DNA from: Stenotrophomonas_A sp036566925
GTDB lineage: Bacteria > Pseudomonadota > Gammaproteobacteria > Xanthomonadales > Xanthomonadaceae
Length of the DNA: 64,000 nucleotides
NCBI GenBank assembly: GCA_036566925.1
Contig: DATCVI010000145.1
Coordinates: forward strand, 1 to 64,000
Direction: 5' to 3'
In this document: positions 25,408 to 34,700 of the stretch, piece by piece
How positions within the stretch are numbered: the stretch's first letter is position 1
Layout: the number at the start of each line of letters is the position of its first letter
Position numbers and translations under genes: made by a program
Notes under the pieces: generated by a model
Told to the model about the DNA's origin: nothing
The model's input: only the letters and a program-made list of their open reading frames with translations
Database searches by the model: none

Positions 25408-25526
25408 GCGCTCCGCTTTTCTCCCCCCTCCAAAAGCCGCGCTCATCGAAGTGGGACAACAAAAGCCCCTCCCCGCCGGAACGGGGCCCGGACCGTAAGC
25501 CATAAGACTAACCGCCAAGCGCGGCT

Positions 25527-25532
25527 TACAAT
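25527..25532 (+). promoter_or_regulatory. -10 box TACAAT just before the HAD gene
   Basis: TACAAT lies six bases before the ATG of the HAD hydrolase, which would place the transcript start at or next to the start codon. No Shine-Dalgarno sequence is visible. No convincing -35 was found. Confidence 0.4.
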
Positions 25533-25537
25533 TCCCC

Positions 25538-26287
25538 ATGGACATCTCCAACCCACGCGCTCCCCGCATAGAACTCGTCGGCTTCGACGGCGACGACACC
25601 TTGTGGAAGAGCGAAGACTATTACCGTACCGCCGAGCAGGAATTCGAGGCCATCGTCGCCCAGTACGTGGACCTTGGCGATGCCGGCAACCTCGGCCATT
25701 TGCTCGCGGTCGAGCGCCGTAACTTGAAGATCTTCGGCTATGGCGTCAAAGGCATGACCTTGTCGATGATCGAGGCGGCGATCGAGATGACCGAGGGGCG
25801 GATCGCGGCGCGCGATATCCAGCGGGTGGTCGAGATCGGCCGCGCGACCTTGCAACATCCGGTCGATGTGCTCGACGGGGTGCGCGAAGCGGTGGCGGAG
25901 ATTGCCGGTGATTACCAGGTCGTGCTCATCACCAAGGGCGACTTGTTTCACCAGGAGCAGAAGATCGCCCAGTCCGGGCTGGCCGACTTGTTTCCGCGCA
26001 TCGAGATCGTTTCGGAGAAGGATGCCGGTACCTATGCGCGGGTGCTGTCGGAGTTCAACCTGCCGGCCGAGCGCTTCGTGATGGTCGGCAATTCCCTGCG
26101 TTCGGATGTGGAGCCGGTGCTGGCGCTGGGGGGCTGGGGCATCCATACGCCGTATGCGGTCACCTGGGCGCACGAGGCCGAGCATGGCGTGGACGCTGCC
26201 TCGCCGCGTCTGCGCGAGGTGGCGCAGGCGCGCGATTGGCCACAGGCGGTACGTGATTTCGATCGCCTGGCGCGCGCCGCCGCCTAG
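25538..26287 (+). CDS. HAD-superfamily hydrolase
   Basis: A 249-aa protein. HAD motif I is FDGDDTLW (nucleophile Asp, then the +2 Asp), followed by a helical cap (residues about 25-110). Motif II is VVLITKGD, the Lys region is near EKDAGTYARVLSEF, and motif III/IV is MVGNSLRSDVEPVLALGGWG. It is probably a cytoplasmic phosphatase, substrate unknown. Only one start is plausible; it lacks a ribosome-binding site and sits at the predicted transcript start, so translation may be leaderless. Confidence 0.87.
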   Translation: MDISNPRAPRIELVGFDGDDTLWKSEDYYRTAEQEFEAIVAQYVDLGDAGNLGHLLAVERRNLKIFGYGVKGMTLSMIEAAIEMTEGRIAARDIQRVVEIGRATLQHPVDVLDGVREAVAEIAGDYQVVLITKGDLFHQEQKIAQSGLADLFPRIEIVSEKDAGTYARVLSEFNLPAERFVMVGNSLRSDVEPVLALGGWGIHTPYAVTWAHEAEHGVDAASPRLREVAQARDWPQAVRDFDRLARAAA

Positions 26288-26322
26288 TCGCCTGGGGCGC
26301 CGCGCTCGGGCATCATCGGAGC

Positions 26323-26895
26323 ATGCGCCTGCCGTTGCCCGCCTTGTTCCTGCCTGCCCTGTGGTTCGGTGCTGCGTGGCTGTCGCCTGCCATCGCGCAG
26401 GACGCCACGCCCGCAGCACCCGAGGCCGCGCCGGCGCCCGCCTACGCCACTGGCGATGCCTGGATCGACCGCCAGCTCGACGATATCGATGCCTATGCCC
26501 GCCGCTATCCGGCCAGTTTCGTCGATGAGCTCAGTCGCCATCTCGGGGTAAGCCGGGGCTATGCCGAGGCGGTGCTGCGTGCACCGGATTGGCGCGCGGG
26601 CGATCTCTACCTGGCCTGTGCCTGGGCACAGGCGGTGCAGGGCGATTGCCACGAATGGGTACGCGCCTACAGCCGCAATCGCGCGCTCGGCTGGCAAGCC
26701 GTGCTGGCCGGGGAGGGTGAGCCGGACAACCTCGCCTATCGGCGGGTCCGCCATCTCATCGTCGCCAGCTATGACCGCTGGGACCGGCCAATCACGCTCG
26801 ATGCGCGCCTGCGCGAGCAATTGGGCGACGCCGAACAGCGGCTGCAGCGCGCCCGCGCCGCGCACGAGACCTCGGCCGAGCCACCGCCCCGCTGA
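26323..26895 (+). CDS. Hypothetical secreted protein
   Basis: A 190-aa protein with a signal peptide (PALFLPALWFGAAWLSPAIA). An Ala/Pro-rich linker precedes a helical domain with WIDRQLDDIDAYARRYP, a Cys pair (YLACAWAQAVQGDCHEWV) that may form a disulfide, and YSRNRALGWQAVLAGEGEP. I do not recognise a characterised family. It lies 35 bp after the HAD gene on the same strand. Confidence 0.65.
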   Translation: MRLPLPALFLPALWFGAAWLSPAIAQDATPAAPEAAPAPAYATGDAWIDRQLDDIDAYARRYPASFVDELSRHLGVSRGYAEAVLRAPDWRAGDLYLACAWAQAVQGDCHEWVRAYSRNRALGWQAVLAGEGEPDNLAYRRVRHLIVASYDRWDRPITLDARLREQLGDAEQRLQRARAAHETSAEPPPR

Positions 26896-26995
26896 ACCGC
26901 GCGCGCTCGCTTTGCTGCTTTGCGGCTGGCCGCGGCGCGGCTTGCTCGGCGAAAATGACGGGCCGGCACTGGGCCGGCGTTTCGTGCGTGCCGCC

Positions 26996-28363
26996 ATGAC
27001 CGGTAAGTCCTTCGTCAGCTCCGACCACATCCGCAGCCGCTTTGCCCAGGCGATGTCGGACATGTACCGCCAGGAAGTGCCGCTATACGGCGAGCTCATG
27101 GCGCTGGTGGCGCAGGTCAACGCGCAGGTGCTGGCCGACGACCCGGCCCTGGCGCAGCAGCTGGCGCGTAACGACGAGCGCGAGCGCCTGGACCTGGAAC
27201 GGCACGGCGCCATCCGCGTCGGAACCGCGGCGGAGCTGGCAATGCTGCGGCGGTTGTTCGCGGTGATGGGCATGCACCCGGTGGGGTACTACGACCTGTC
27301 GGTGGCCGGGGTGCCGGTGCATTCCACCGCGTTTCGCCCGATCGACCCGGCCGCGTTGGCACGCAACCCGTTTCGCGTGTTCACGTCGTTGTTGCGGCTG
27401 GAGTTGATCGAAGACGTAGCGATGCGCGAGCAGGCCGCGGCGATCCTCGCGCGTCGCGACATCTTTACCGCCGACGCGCGCGCGCTGATCGAGCAGGCCG
27501 AGCACGATGGCGGCCTGGCGGCTGACGATGCCGAGCGCTTTGTCGCCGCAGCGCTGGAGACATTCCGCTGGCACAGCGATGCCACCGTGCCGCTGCCGAC
27601 CTACCGCGCACTGCACGACGCACACCGGCTGATCGCCGATGTCGTCAGCTTCCACGGCCCGCACATCAACCACCTGACGCCGCGCACGCTCGATATCGAT
27701 GCGGCCCAGGTGCAGATGCAGCAGCGCGGGATGGCGGCCAAGGCGGTGATCGAGGGCCCGCCGCGCCGGCGCTGCCCGATCCTGTTGCGGCAGACCAGTT
27801 TCAAGGCGTTGGAAGAAGCGGTGCGCTTCCCGGCCGGCGGCGGTGCTGCCGAGGCCGGTAGCCACACCGCGCGTTTCGGCGAGATCGAGCAGCGCGGCCT
27901 GGCGCTGACGCCGAAAGGCCGCGCGCTGTATGACCGCCTGTTGGCGCAGGCGCGCGACAACGAAGGCGCCGGCAACACCGGCGACGACTACGCCACGCGG
28001 CTGCAGAGCGTGTTCGCTGCATTTCCGGACGACTACGACACGTTGCGCCGCGAAGGCCTGGGCTACTTCCGATATCGCCTGACCGAAGCGGGCCGGGCCG
28101 ATCCGGTGCGTGCCGGCAGCCTTTCGCCGGAAGAAGCGGTCGCTGCCGGGCTGGTCAGCGCCGATCCGATCGTCTACGAGGATTTCCTGCCGGTCAGTGC
28201 CGCCGGCATCTTCCAGTCCAACCTGGGTGGCAGCGAACAGCGCGCTTATGCCGCGCACGCCAACCGCGAGGCGTTCGAGCAGGCGCTCGGCGCGCGCGTG
28301 CACGATGAGTTCGCGATCTATGCGGCGATCGAGCGCGACTCGCTGGCAGACCTCGAAGGCTAA
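26996..28363 (+). CDS. 2-oxoadipate dioxygenase/decarboxylase family (HglS/YdcJ, DUF1338)
   Basis: A 455-aa VOC-fold protein. Visible landmarks are GMHPVGYYDLS with the first metal His, the long SFHGPHINHLTPRTLDID block with the second, and RFGEIEQRGLALTPKGRALYD, which carries the metal Glu. This matches HglS of Pseudomonas (2-oxoadipate to D-2-hydroxyglutarate in lysine catabolism) and E. coli YdcJ. ATG 26996 is chosen because the upstream open frame shows no conserved sequence and overlaps the preceding gene. Its TAA overlaps the stop of the convergent sigma-factor gene (28360-28363). Confidence 0.88.
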   Translation: MTGKSFVSSDHIRSRFAQAMSDMYRQEVPLYGELMALVAQVNAQVLADDPALAQQLARNDERERLDLERHGAIRVGTAAELAMLRRLFAVMGMHPVGYYDLSVAGVPVHSTAFRPIDPAALARNPFRVFTSLLRLELIEDVAMREQAAAILARRDIFTADARALIEQAEHDGGLAADDAERFVAAALETFRWHSDATVPLPTYRALHDAHRLIADVVSFHGPHINHLTPRTLDIDAAQVQMQQRGMAAKAVIEGPPRRRCPILLRQTSFKALEEAVRFPAGGGAAEAGSHTARFGEIEQRGLALTPKGRALYDRLLAQARDNEGAGNTGDDYATRLQSVFAAFPDDYDTLRREGLGYFRYRLTEAGRADPVRAGSLSPEEAVAAGLVSADPIVYEDFLPVSAAGIFQSNLGGSEQRAYAAHANREAFEQALGARVHDEFAIYAAIERDSLADLEG

Positions 28364-29622
28364 ATCGCCGACTCGCGCGCCCGCGCTTCCAACAATGCTT
28401 TCTCGCGTGAATTGCGCGCCAGCGCCGCGGCCTGTTCGAACGCCGCGCGCGCCTCTGCATGCCGCCCCAGCTTCTGCAACAAATCTCCCCGCACCGTCGG
28501 CAGCAGGTGGTACTGCCGCAATGCCGGATGCTCGGCCAGTGCCTCGACCAACGGCAACGCCGCGGCAGGGCCCTCGGCCATCGACACCGCTACCGCGCGA
28601 TTGAGCTCCACCACCGGCGAGGGCATCCGCGCGGCCAGGCGTGCATAGAGACTGGCGATTGCCGCCCAGTCGGTGTCTTCCATGCGCCGCGCGCGGGCAT
28701 GGCAGGCCGCGATCTCCGCCTGCAAAGTGTACGGTTCGCCCTCGCCGCCAAGGGCCTGGGCCCGCGCCAAAGCAGTCAGGCCATGCCGGATCAGCAGGCG
28801 GTCCCACCGCGCACGCTCCTGCTGCGCCAGTAACACCGGCGCGCCTTCGGCATCAACGCGCGCGCGCTGCCGCGAAGCCTGCAGCGCCATCAGCGCCAGC
28901 AGGCCGTGCACTTCGGCATCTCGTGGCGCCAGCCGCGCCAGCACCCGGCACAGGCGCAACGCTTCCTCGCACAACGCCGGGCGCATCAGGTCGTCGCCGG
29001 CGGTGGCGGCATAGCCTTCATTGAAGATGAGGTACAGCACTTCGAGCACTGAGCCCAGCCGCGCGTCGCGCTCTTCGCCGCGCGGCACCTCGAACGGCAC
29101 CTCGCGCTCGCTCAGCGTGCGCTTGGCGCGGACGATGCGCTGGGCGACCGTGGCCTCGGGCACCAGGAAGGCGCGCGCGATCTCGTCAGTCGCCAGGCCG
29201 CCGAGCATGCGCAGCGTCAGCGCGACGCGCGCCTCGGTGCCCAGGACGGGATGGCAGGCGACGAACATCAGCCGCAGCAGGTCGTCGCCGATGTCGTCGT
29301 CCGGATCGATCTGCTGCGAGGCCTGCGCGGCCAGCTGGTCGCGTTCGATCTCGTAGCCGAGCGCATCCTGCTTGCGCCGCTGCAATTGCACGTGGCGCAG
29401 GCGGTCGATCGCGCGGTTGCGGGCGGTGGTCATCAGCCAGGCGCCCGGGTTGTCGGGAATGCCGTCGCTGGGCCAGCGCTCCAGCGCGGCGAGCAGGGCG
29501 TCCTGGGCCAGTTCTTCGGCCAGGCCGACGTCGCGCACCTGGCGCGCAAGCGCGGCGATGATCTTCGCCGCTTCCATGCGCCAAACGGCATTGAGGGTGG
29601 TGTGGACATCGCGTGCGGCCAT
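28360..29622 (-). CDS. ECF42-type RNA polymerase sigma factor with C-terminal TPR-like domain
   Basis: A 420-aa protein. Region 2 (about 14-80) includes LAEELAQDALLAALERWP and NPGAWLMTTARNRAIDRLR. Region 4 (about 115-165) includes GLATDEIARAFLVPEATVAQ. A C-terminal helical extension (about 185-420; YLIFNEGYAATAGDD, PSPVVELNRAVAVSM) is the hallmark of the ECF42/SigJ-like group, which has no anti-sigma factor. As in other ECF42 loci it is preceded by YCII/DGPF and VOC genes on the same strand. Activity is thought to depend on its C-terminal domain. The C-terminal stop overlaps the convergent DUF1338 gene by four bases. Confidence 0.92.
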   Translation of the reverse strand: MAARDVHTTLNAVWRMEAAKIIAALARQVRDVGLAEELAQDALLAALERWPSDGIPDNPGAWLMTTARNRAIDRLRHVQLQRRKQDALGYEIERDQLAAQASQQIDPDDDIGDDLLRLMFVACHPVLGTEARVALTLRMLGGLATDEIARAFLVPEATVAQRIVRAKRTLSEREVPFEVPRGEERDARLGSVLEVLYLIFNEGYAATAGDDLMRPALCEEALRLCRVLARLAPRDAEVHGLLALMALQASRQRARVDAEGAPVLLAQQERARWDRLLIRHGLTALARAQALGGEGEPYTLQAEIAACHARARRMEDTDWAAIASLYARLAARMPSPVVELNRAVAVSMAEGPAAALPLVEALAEHPALRQYHLLPTVRGDLLQKLGRHAEARAAFEQAAALARNSREKALLEARARESAI

Positions 29623-29690
29623 GGGCGGCGATCACACCACCGCCGAGGCACCGGAGCAAGCTGCGGCGCAACCATGGCCCCGTATCCGCA

Positions 29691-30092
29691 TCAGGCCGGC
29701 GGCTCGCCGCTGGCGTGGAAGACTTCCCAATGGTGGCCGTCCAGGTCCTGGAAGTCGTGCTGGTACATGAAGCCATAGTCCTTCGCCGGGCCCAGGGAAA
29801 CGCCCCCGGCCGCCACTGCCTTGGCCACCAGCGCGTCGACCTCGGCGCGGCTGTCCACCGCCAGCGCATTGATGACCTCGGTCGCCTTGGCGGTGTCGCA
29901 CAGTTCCTTGGTGGTGAAGCCCAGGAAGAACGGCTTCACCAGCAACATCGCGAAGATGTTGTCGCCGAGGATGAGGCAGGTGGCGTTCTCGTCGGTGTAC
30001 TTGGGATCGAACGAAAAGCCCAGCGCGGTGAAGAAATCCACTGCGCGCGGCAGCGACTCCACCGCGAGGTTGACGAAAATCTGCTTGACCAT
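29691..30092 (-). CDS. VOC-family (glyoxalase/bleomycin resistance-like) protein
   Basis: A 133-aa protein starting MVKQIFVNLAVESLPRAVDF, with the paired beta-alpha-beta units of the vicinal oxygen chelate fold and the C-terminal DFQDLDGHHWEVFH, which carries a metal-type His and Glu. The VOC enzyme activity is not predictable. It is the third gene of the ECF42-linked string, 68 bp before the sigma factor. Confidence 0.88.
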   Translation of the reverse strand: MVKQIFVNLAVESLPRAVDFFTALGFSFDPKYTDENATCLILGDNIFAMLLVKPFFLGFTTKELCDTAKATEVINALAVDSRAEVDALVAKAVAAGGVSLGPAKDYGFMYQHDFQDLDGHHWEVFHASGEPPA

Positions 30093-30147
30093 GGTGGTGC
30101 ATTCCTTTGTAGAGAAGAAAGCGGCGCCTCGCAGCGCCGCCGGGGGA

Positions 30148-30597
30148 TCACGGCTGCTTGTAGATGCCGTTGATGAGCCAGGGCGTGCCGAAGCGGTCCA
30201 CGCACATGCCGAAGCGCTCGGCCCAGAAGGTCTCGGCCATCGGCATCTGTACCGTGCCGCCTTCGGCAAGCGCCTTGAACACGCGCTCGGCTTCGGCGTT
30301 GTCGTCGCAATTCAGGGCCACCGCGAGGCCGCCCGCACCCGACTTTTCCATGCTCGGCGGCATATCCGAGCCCATCAGGAACGGTGCCTGGCCGTGGGCG
30401 AGGGTGACGTGCATGATCCGGTCTTTGGCGCTGGCCGGAATATCGCCGCAGCCCTCGGGCGGCGGCGGGCTGCCGGCCGGCGGCGGTGGGGCGTCGCCAT
30501 AGGTAATCTGGAACACGTCGCCGCCGAAGACCTGCTTGTAGGTCTCGAAGGCCTGGCGGCAATTGCCGTTGAAGTTGAGGTACGGGGTGGCTTTCAT
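30148..30597 (-). CDS. PhnB-like VOC family protein
   Basis: A 149-aa protein beginning MKATPYLNFNGNCRQAFETY with the PhnB-type VFGGDVFQITYGD, IMHVTLAHGQAPFLMGSD and the C-terminal ERFGMCVDRFGTPWLING. PhnB/3-demethylubiquinone-methyltransferase-like VOC proteins are typical ECF42 partners. It lies 55 bp upstream of the other VOC gene and 15 bp downstream of the YCII-like gene. Confidence 0.88.
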   Translation of the reverse strand: MKATPYLNFNGNCRQAFETYKQVFGGDVFQITYGDAPPPPAGSPPPPEGCGDIPASAKDRIMHVTLAHGQAPFLMGSDMPPSMEKSGAGGLAVALNCDDNAEAERVFKALAEGGTVQMPMAETFWAERFGMCVDRFGTPWLINGIYKQP

Positions 30598-30612
30598 CGG
30601 GCTGTCTCCGTT

Positions 30613-31038
30613 TCAGGGCTGGGGATCGATCCGCGCGCGCAGGCGTTCTTCCTGTTCGCGCAGTTCGGGGGTGAAGGCATCGCCGAAGTCCTCGGCCTCG
30701 AATACCGGCCGCAACTCGACTTCGAAGGTCTCTGCATCGGGATTGGGAATGCGTCGGGCCCACTCGACCGCCTCGGCGAACGAACGCACCTGCAGCAGCC
30801 AGAAGCCCGCCACCAGGTCCTTCGACTCAGTGAACGGACCCTCCCGCACTTGTGGGCCAGCGGCGCCGAAGTGGACCCGCGCGCCGCGCGAAGTGGGATG
30901 CAGGCCCTCGCCGGCCAGCAGCACGCCGGCATCGACCAATTCTTCGTTGAAGGCGCCCATGGCGGCCAAAAGGCGCTCGCTGGGCAGCTCGCCCGCCTCG
31001 GAGGCGGGGGTGGCTTTCATCAGGACCATGACGCGCAT
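30613..31038 (-). CDS. YCII/DGPF-domain protein, ECF42-associated
   Basis: A 141-aa protein from ATG 31038 (MRVMVLMKATPASEAGELPS). It has the YCII core with FNEELVDAGVLLAGEGLHP, the DGPF-like EGPFTESKDLVAGFWLLQV and a C-terminal acidic helix. The DGPF family is named after a D-G-P-F motif (here R-E-G-P-F) and is the standard neighbour and target of ECF42 sigma factors. It is the first gene after the candidate ECF42 promoter. Confidence 0.9.
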   Translation of the reverse strand: MRVMVLMKATPASEAGELPSERLLAAMGAFNEELVDAGVLLAGEGLHPTSRGARVHFGAAGPQVREGPFTESKDLVAGFWLLQVRSFAEAVEWARRIPNPDAETFEVELRPVFEAEDFGDAFTPELREQEERLRARIDPQP

Positions 31039-31079
31039 GTGTCGGCTCCGGGGCGGGGGAGTCTTCCGCCTTCTGAAGG

Positions 31080-31109
31080 GACGACGAGCGAGTGATGGCC
31101 GGATCGACA
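31080..31109 (-). promoter_or_regulatory. ECF42-type promoter candidate
   Basis: On the minus strand TGTCGA (31109-31104) is followed after 17 bases by CGTCGTC (31086-31080), about 42 bases upstream of the DGPF start. From what I recall of ECF42 work, target promoters carry TGTCGA at -35 and a CG(A/T)C-like -10. The position suggests the sigma factor activates its own string. Confidence 0.55.
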
Positions 31110-31191
31110 CGGCCAGGCCGATTTTTTGCTCGGCACCTACATGCGCGCCGTGCCGGGCGGGCCAAGCCTCACCCCGCCCGGCCTCTGCGTT

Positions 31192-31605
31192 CTATCTCGC
31201 ACTGAGCGCGACCTTCACCCGCTGCCCGTCCTGAGTTTTCGCCTCGATCCCCGAACTCACAGCAAGGCTGCTCTGGACACCGAACAGCGCGAGTATGCGG
31301 TAGGCATCGGCCATGTCTATTTGCTGCAGCGGCAGATACCGGTAGCTCGCGAGTCCGAGTTCGGTGAATACCAGGCTCTGGATGAACTCGGCACGGGCTT
31401 GCTCCGGTAGCTTGAAGAGGGGCGACCGCGGTGGCATGTGACTTAGGTAGTCATCCAGGTCTGCACGGCTGCGGATCGGTGCGGCGATCTGATCCAGCGC
31501 TCGTTGTTCGATGGGGCCCACCGCGGGTAGGGGACGCTGCTGAGGTGGGTCCGCCGCCAGACAAGGCGACGCGGCCAAGGCAATCAGGAATCCTATGCGC
31601 TTCAT
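31192..31605 (-). CDS. Hypothetical secreted protein
   Basis: A 137-aa protein with a short signal peptide (MKRIGFLIALAASPCLAAD). The mature part is mostly helical: PIEQRALDQIAAPIRSRADL, then YLSHMPPRSPLFKLPEQARAE and a block rich in Leu/Tyr near SLVFTELGLASYRYLPL. The C-terminus (KTQDGQRVKVALSAR) is beta-like. No recognised family. Upstream is an AT-richer stretch with two palindromes (31689-31722). Confidence 0.6.
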   Translation of the reverse strand: MKRIGFLIALAASPCLAADPPQQRPLPAVGPIEQRALDQIAAPIRSRADLDDYLSHMPPRSPLFKLPEQARAEFIQSLVFTELGLASYRYLPLQQIDMADAYRILALFGVQSSLAVSSGIEAKTQDGQRVKVALSAR

Positions 31606-31688
31606 TTGGTTTCTCCGGTGTGGGCGACATGACGCGCAACTGCGGCGCGTCTATTTGCCTATAAATCGGAAAGCGACCATCGGCAACA

Positions 31689-31722
31689 TCAGTTCGACAC
31701 TGATTTGTATGCGCTGCGCATA
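31689..31722. promoter_or_regulatory. Two adjacent palindromes upstream of the secreted protein gene
   Basis: ATCAGT-TCGAC-ACTGAT (31689-31705) and TATGCGC-T-GCGCATA (31708-31722) stand side by side about 85-115 bases before the ATG at 31605 on the minus strand. Their symmetry suggests protein-binding sites. The rest of 31606-31744 is AT-richer than the surroundings and shows no gene. Confidence 0.4.
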
Positions 31723-31744
31723 TCGACAGAATTTTCTCGATCGA

Positions 31745-31775
31745 CAAAAGAAAAGAGGCCGCAAAGCGGCCTCTT
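31745..31775 (-). terminator. Terminator of the RND efflux operon
   Basis: Read on the minus strand, AAGAGGCCGC pairs with GCGGCCTCTT (31775-31766 with 31762-31753, 10 bp, 3-nt loop) and runs into TTTCTTTT. It lies 18 bp after the mdtC stop. Confidence 0.88.
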
Positions 31776-31792
31776 CCCATCAACCCGATCAA

Positions 31793-34700
31793 TCAATGCG
31801 AGCGCTTGGCGATCGCTCCCGCGGTCTCCCGCTTCACCAACCGCCGCTCCCGCCGCCTTGCCCGCCTGGCCTTCCAGCGATCGGACAGGCACGAGAAGAT
31901 CACATACAACGCCGGCGTACTCAGCAAGGTCAGGCTCTGCGAGATCACCAGGCCGCCGATCATCGCGATGCCCAACGGACGTCGCAGCTCCGAGCCTTCG
32001 CCCAATCCGATCGCCAGCGGCAACGCGGCCAGGATCGCCACCATCGTGGTCATCATGATCGGCCGGAAGCGCACGATCGAGGCTTCGCGCGCGGCTTCCA
32101 GCGGCGATTTGCCGTGCTGGCGCTGCGCCACCAGGGCGAAGTCGATCATCATGATCGCGTTTTTCTTGACGATGCCGATCAACAGCACCAGCGCGATCAT
32201 CGAAATCACCGACAGCTCGGTGTTGGTGATGAACAGCGCCAGTAGCGCGCCCATGCCGGCAGCCGGCAGGGTCGACAGGATCGTGACCGGGTGGATCAGG
32301 CTCTCGTAGAGCATGCCCAGCACGATGTAGACGGTGAGGATGGCGGCGAGCAGCAGCACGATCATCGAGGTCGGGTTGAGCGCGGCGTTGAAGCCGCCGC
32401 CATCGTTGATGCGGATGCCGTCGGGCATGCGCAGGCCCGATACCGCCGCGGCGATGATCGCGTCGGCCTCGCCGGTACTGACGCCCGGTGCGAGGTTGTA
32501 GCTCAGGTCCATCGTCGTGTACTGGTTGTCGTGGGTGATCTGCGGCGGTGCCAGGCCCGGCACCTGGTGCGCCACCGCGGTGATCGGCACCATCTGTCCG
32601 GCGCTGTTGGGCACGTAGACCTGGTCCAGCGCCGCCGGGGTCGCGGTCTGCGAGGGCAGGGCGTTGACCACCACGCTGTACTGGTTGAGGTCGGAGTAGA
32701 TGGTGGAGATCGAGCGCTGGCCGAAGGCGCCGTACAGCGCGCCGTCGATGGCGCCGATCGAGATGCCCATGCGCGAGGCCTTGGCGCGGTCGATCACGAT
32801 GTTCTGGCGCAGGCCGGCGGTGTCGATGTCGGTGCCGACGTCGCGCAGCTTCGGGTTCTGCTTCAACACCGCCTGCAGCTTGGGCAGCCATTCCTGCAGC
32901 TGCGCGAGGTCGTTGCCTTGCAGCGACACCTGGTACTGCGCGCCCTGGCTGGTACCGCCGCCGCCATCGCTGGGCAAGTCCTGGATCGCGCGCAGGCGCA
33001 GTTGCAGGTCGGGGTAGCGGTCGGCCTTGGCGCTGAGACGTGCCAGCACCTGGGCAGTGGTCTCGCGACGGCCTTCCTTGCGGCTCTTGAGCTCAATGTT
33101 GAACGAGGCGCTGGAACCCTGGCGGCTGGAACCCAGGCGCGCGCCGACGATCTTGACCGCCGGGTCGGACCTCAGCATGTCGCTGATGCGGTGTTGGCGC
33201 TCGACCATGTCGTTGAACGACACCGTGGCGCTGGAACTGGCGCGGCCCCAGATGAGCCCGGTGTCCTGTGGCGGGAAGCTGCCTTTCTTGACTGCGCCGG
33301 CGAGGAAGAAGGTCGCCACGATCAGCAGCAGCGGGGTGATGGACAGCAGCAACGCATGGCGCAGCGAAAAGTCCAGCGCCTTGGCGTAGATGCGCAGGCT
33401 GCGGTCGTGCACGCCTTCGAGGAAGGCGCCGATACGGCCGGGCTTCTCCGGCTCGGCATGCCCGGACAGGAAGCGGCTGCACAGCGCCGGCGTCAGCGTC
33501 AGCGAGACCAGCATGGAGACCACGATTGCCGCCACCAGGGTGACGGTGAACTCGCGGAAGAACGCGCCGATCATGCCGCTGGCGAACAGCAGCGGAATGA
33601 ACACCGCGACCAGCGAAGCGGTAATCGAGACGATGGTAAAACCAATCTCGCGCGCGCCGGCCAGCGCCGCGTCCATCCGCGACATGCCTTCGTCGAGGTG
33701 GCGCATGATGTTCTCGATCACCACGATCGCATCGTCGACGACGAAACCAATCGCGATGACCAGGGCCAGCAGGCTGAGGTTGTTGAGGGTGAAGCCGAGG
33801 ATGTACATCACCAGCGCCGAGCCGGCCAGCGACAGCGGCACGGTGACCGCGGCGATCAGCGTGGGCGCCAGGCGGCGCAGGAACAGCGCCATCGTCAGCA
33901 CCACCATGGCCAGCGAGATCAACAGGGTGATCTGCACTTCGGCCAGCGAGGCGCGGATGGTCGGGGTGCGGTCGAAATACGCCTGCATGCGGGTGCCGGG
34001 ATGCAGGTAGGTCTGAAGTTCCGGGATGGTCGACTTCACCCGGTCCACGGTTTCGACGATGTTGGCACCGGCGCGGGTGAACACGTACATCACCACCGCC
34101 GGCTTGCCGTCGAACCAGGCCGCCTGGTAGGCGTCCTGCTGGCCGTCGTAGACGTTGGCGACATCGGCCAGGCGAATGACGCGGCCATTGGACTGCGTGG
34201 CAATGGCGAGCTGGGCGAAATCGGCAGCCTTGGCCACCGAGTCGTTGGCGATGATCGCCATCGTCGTCTTGCCGTCGGACAGGAACCCCGTGGGCGAGGT
34301 CACGTTGGCCGCACGCACGGCGTTGCGCAGGTCGTCCGGGGTCAGGCCGAGCGCGTTGAGCGCATGCATGTCCACGTCCACCCGCACCGCCGGGGTGGAA
34401 GCGCCGGCGATGTCCACCGAGGCGACGCCACTGATCTGCCGCAGGCGCTGGGCCAGCAGCGAGTCGGCGACGTTGTAGAGCTCGTCGGCCGACTGCGTCT
34501 GCGAGGTCAGGGCGATGGCGATGACCGGATCGTCGTTCGGGTTGGCCTTCTGGTACATCGGCGTGCCCAGGCCAGAGGGCAGGTCGGCCTGCGAGGCGTT
34601 GATCGCGGTCTGCACGTCCTGAGCGGCCGCGTCGATGTCGACGTTGCTCTGGAAGATCATGAACACCATGCTGCTGTTCTCCGAACTGGAGGAGCGCATG

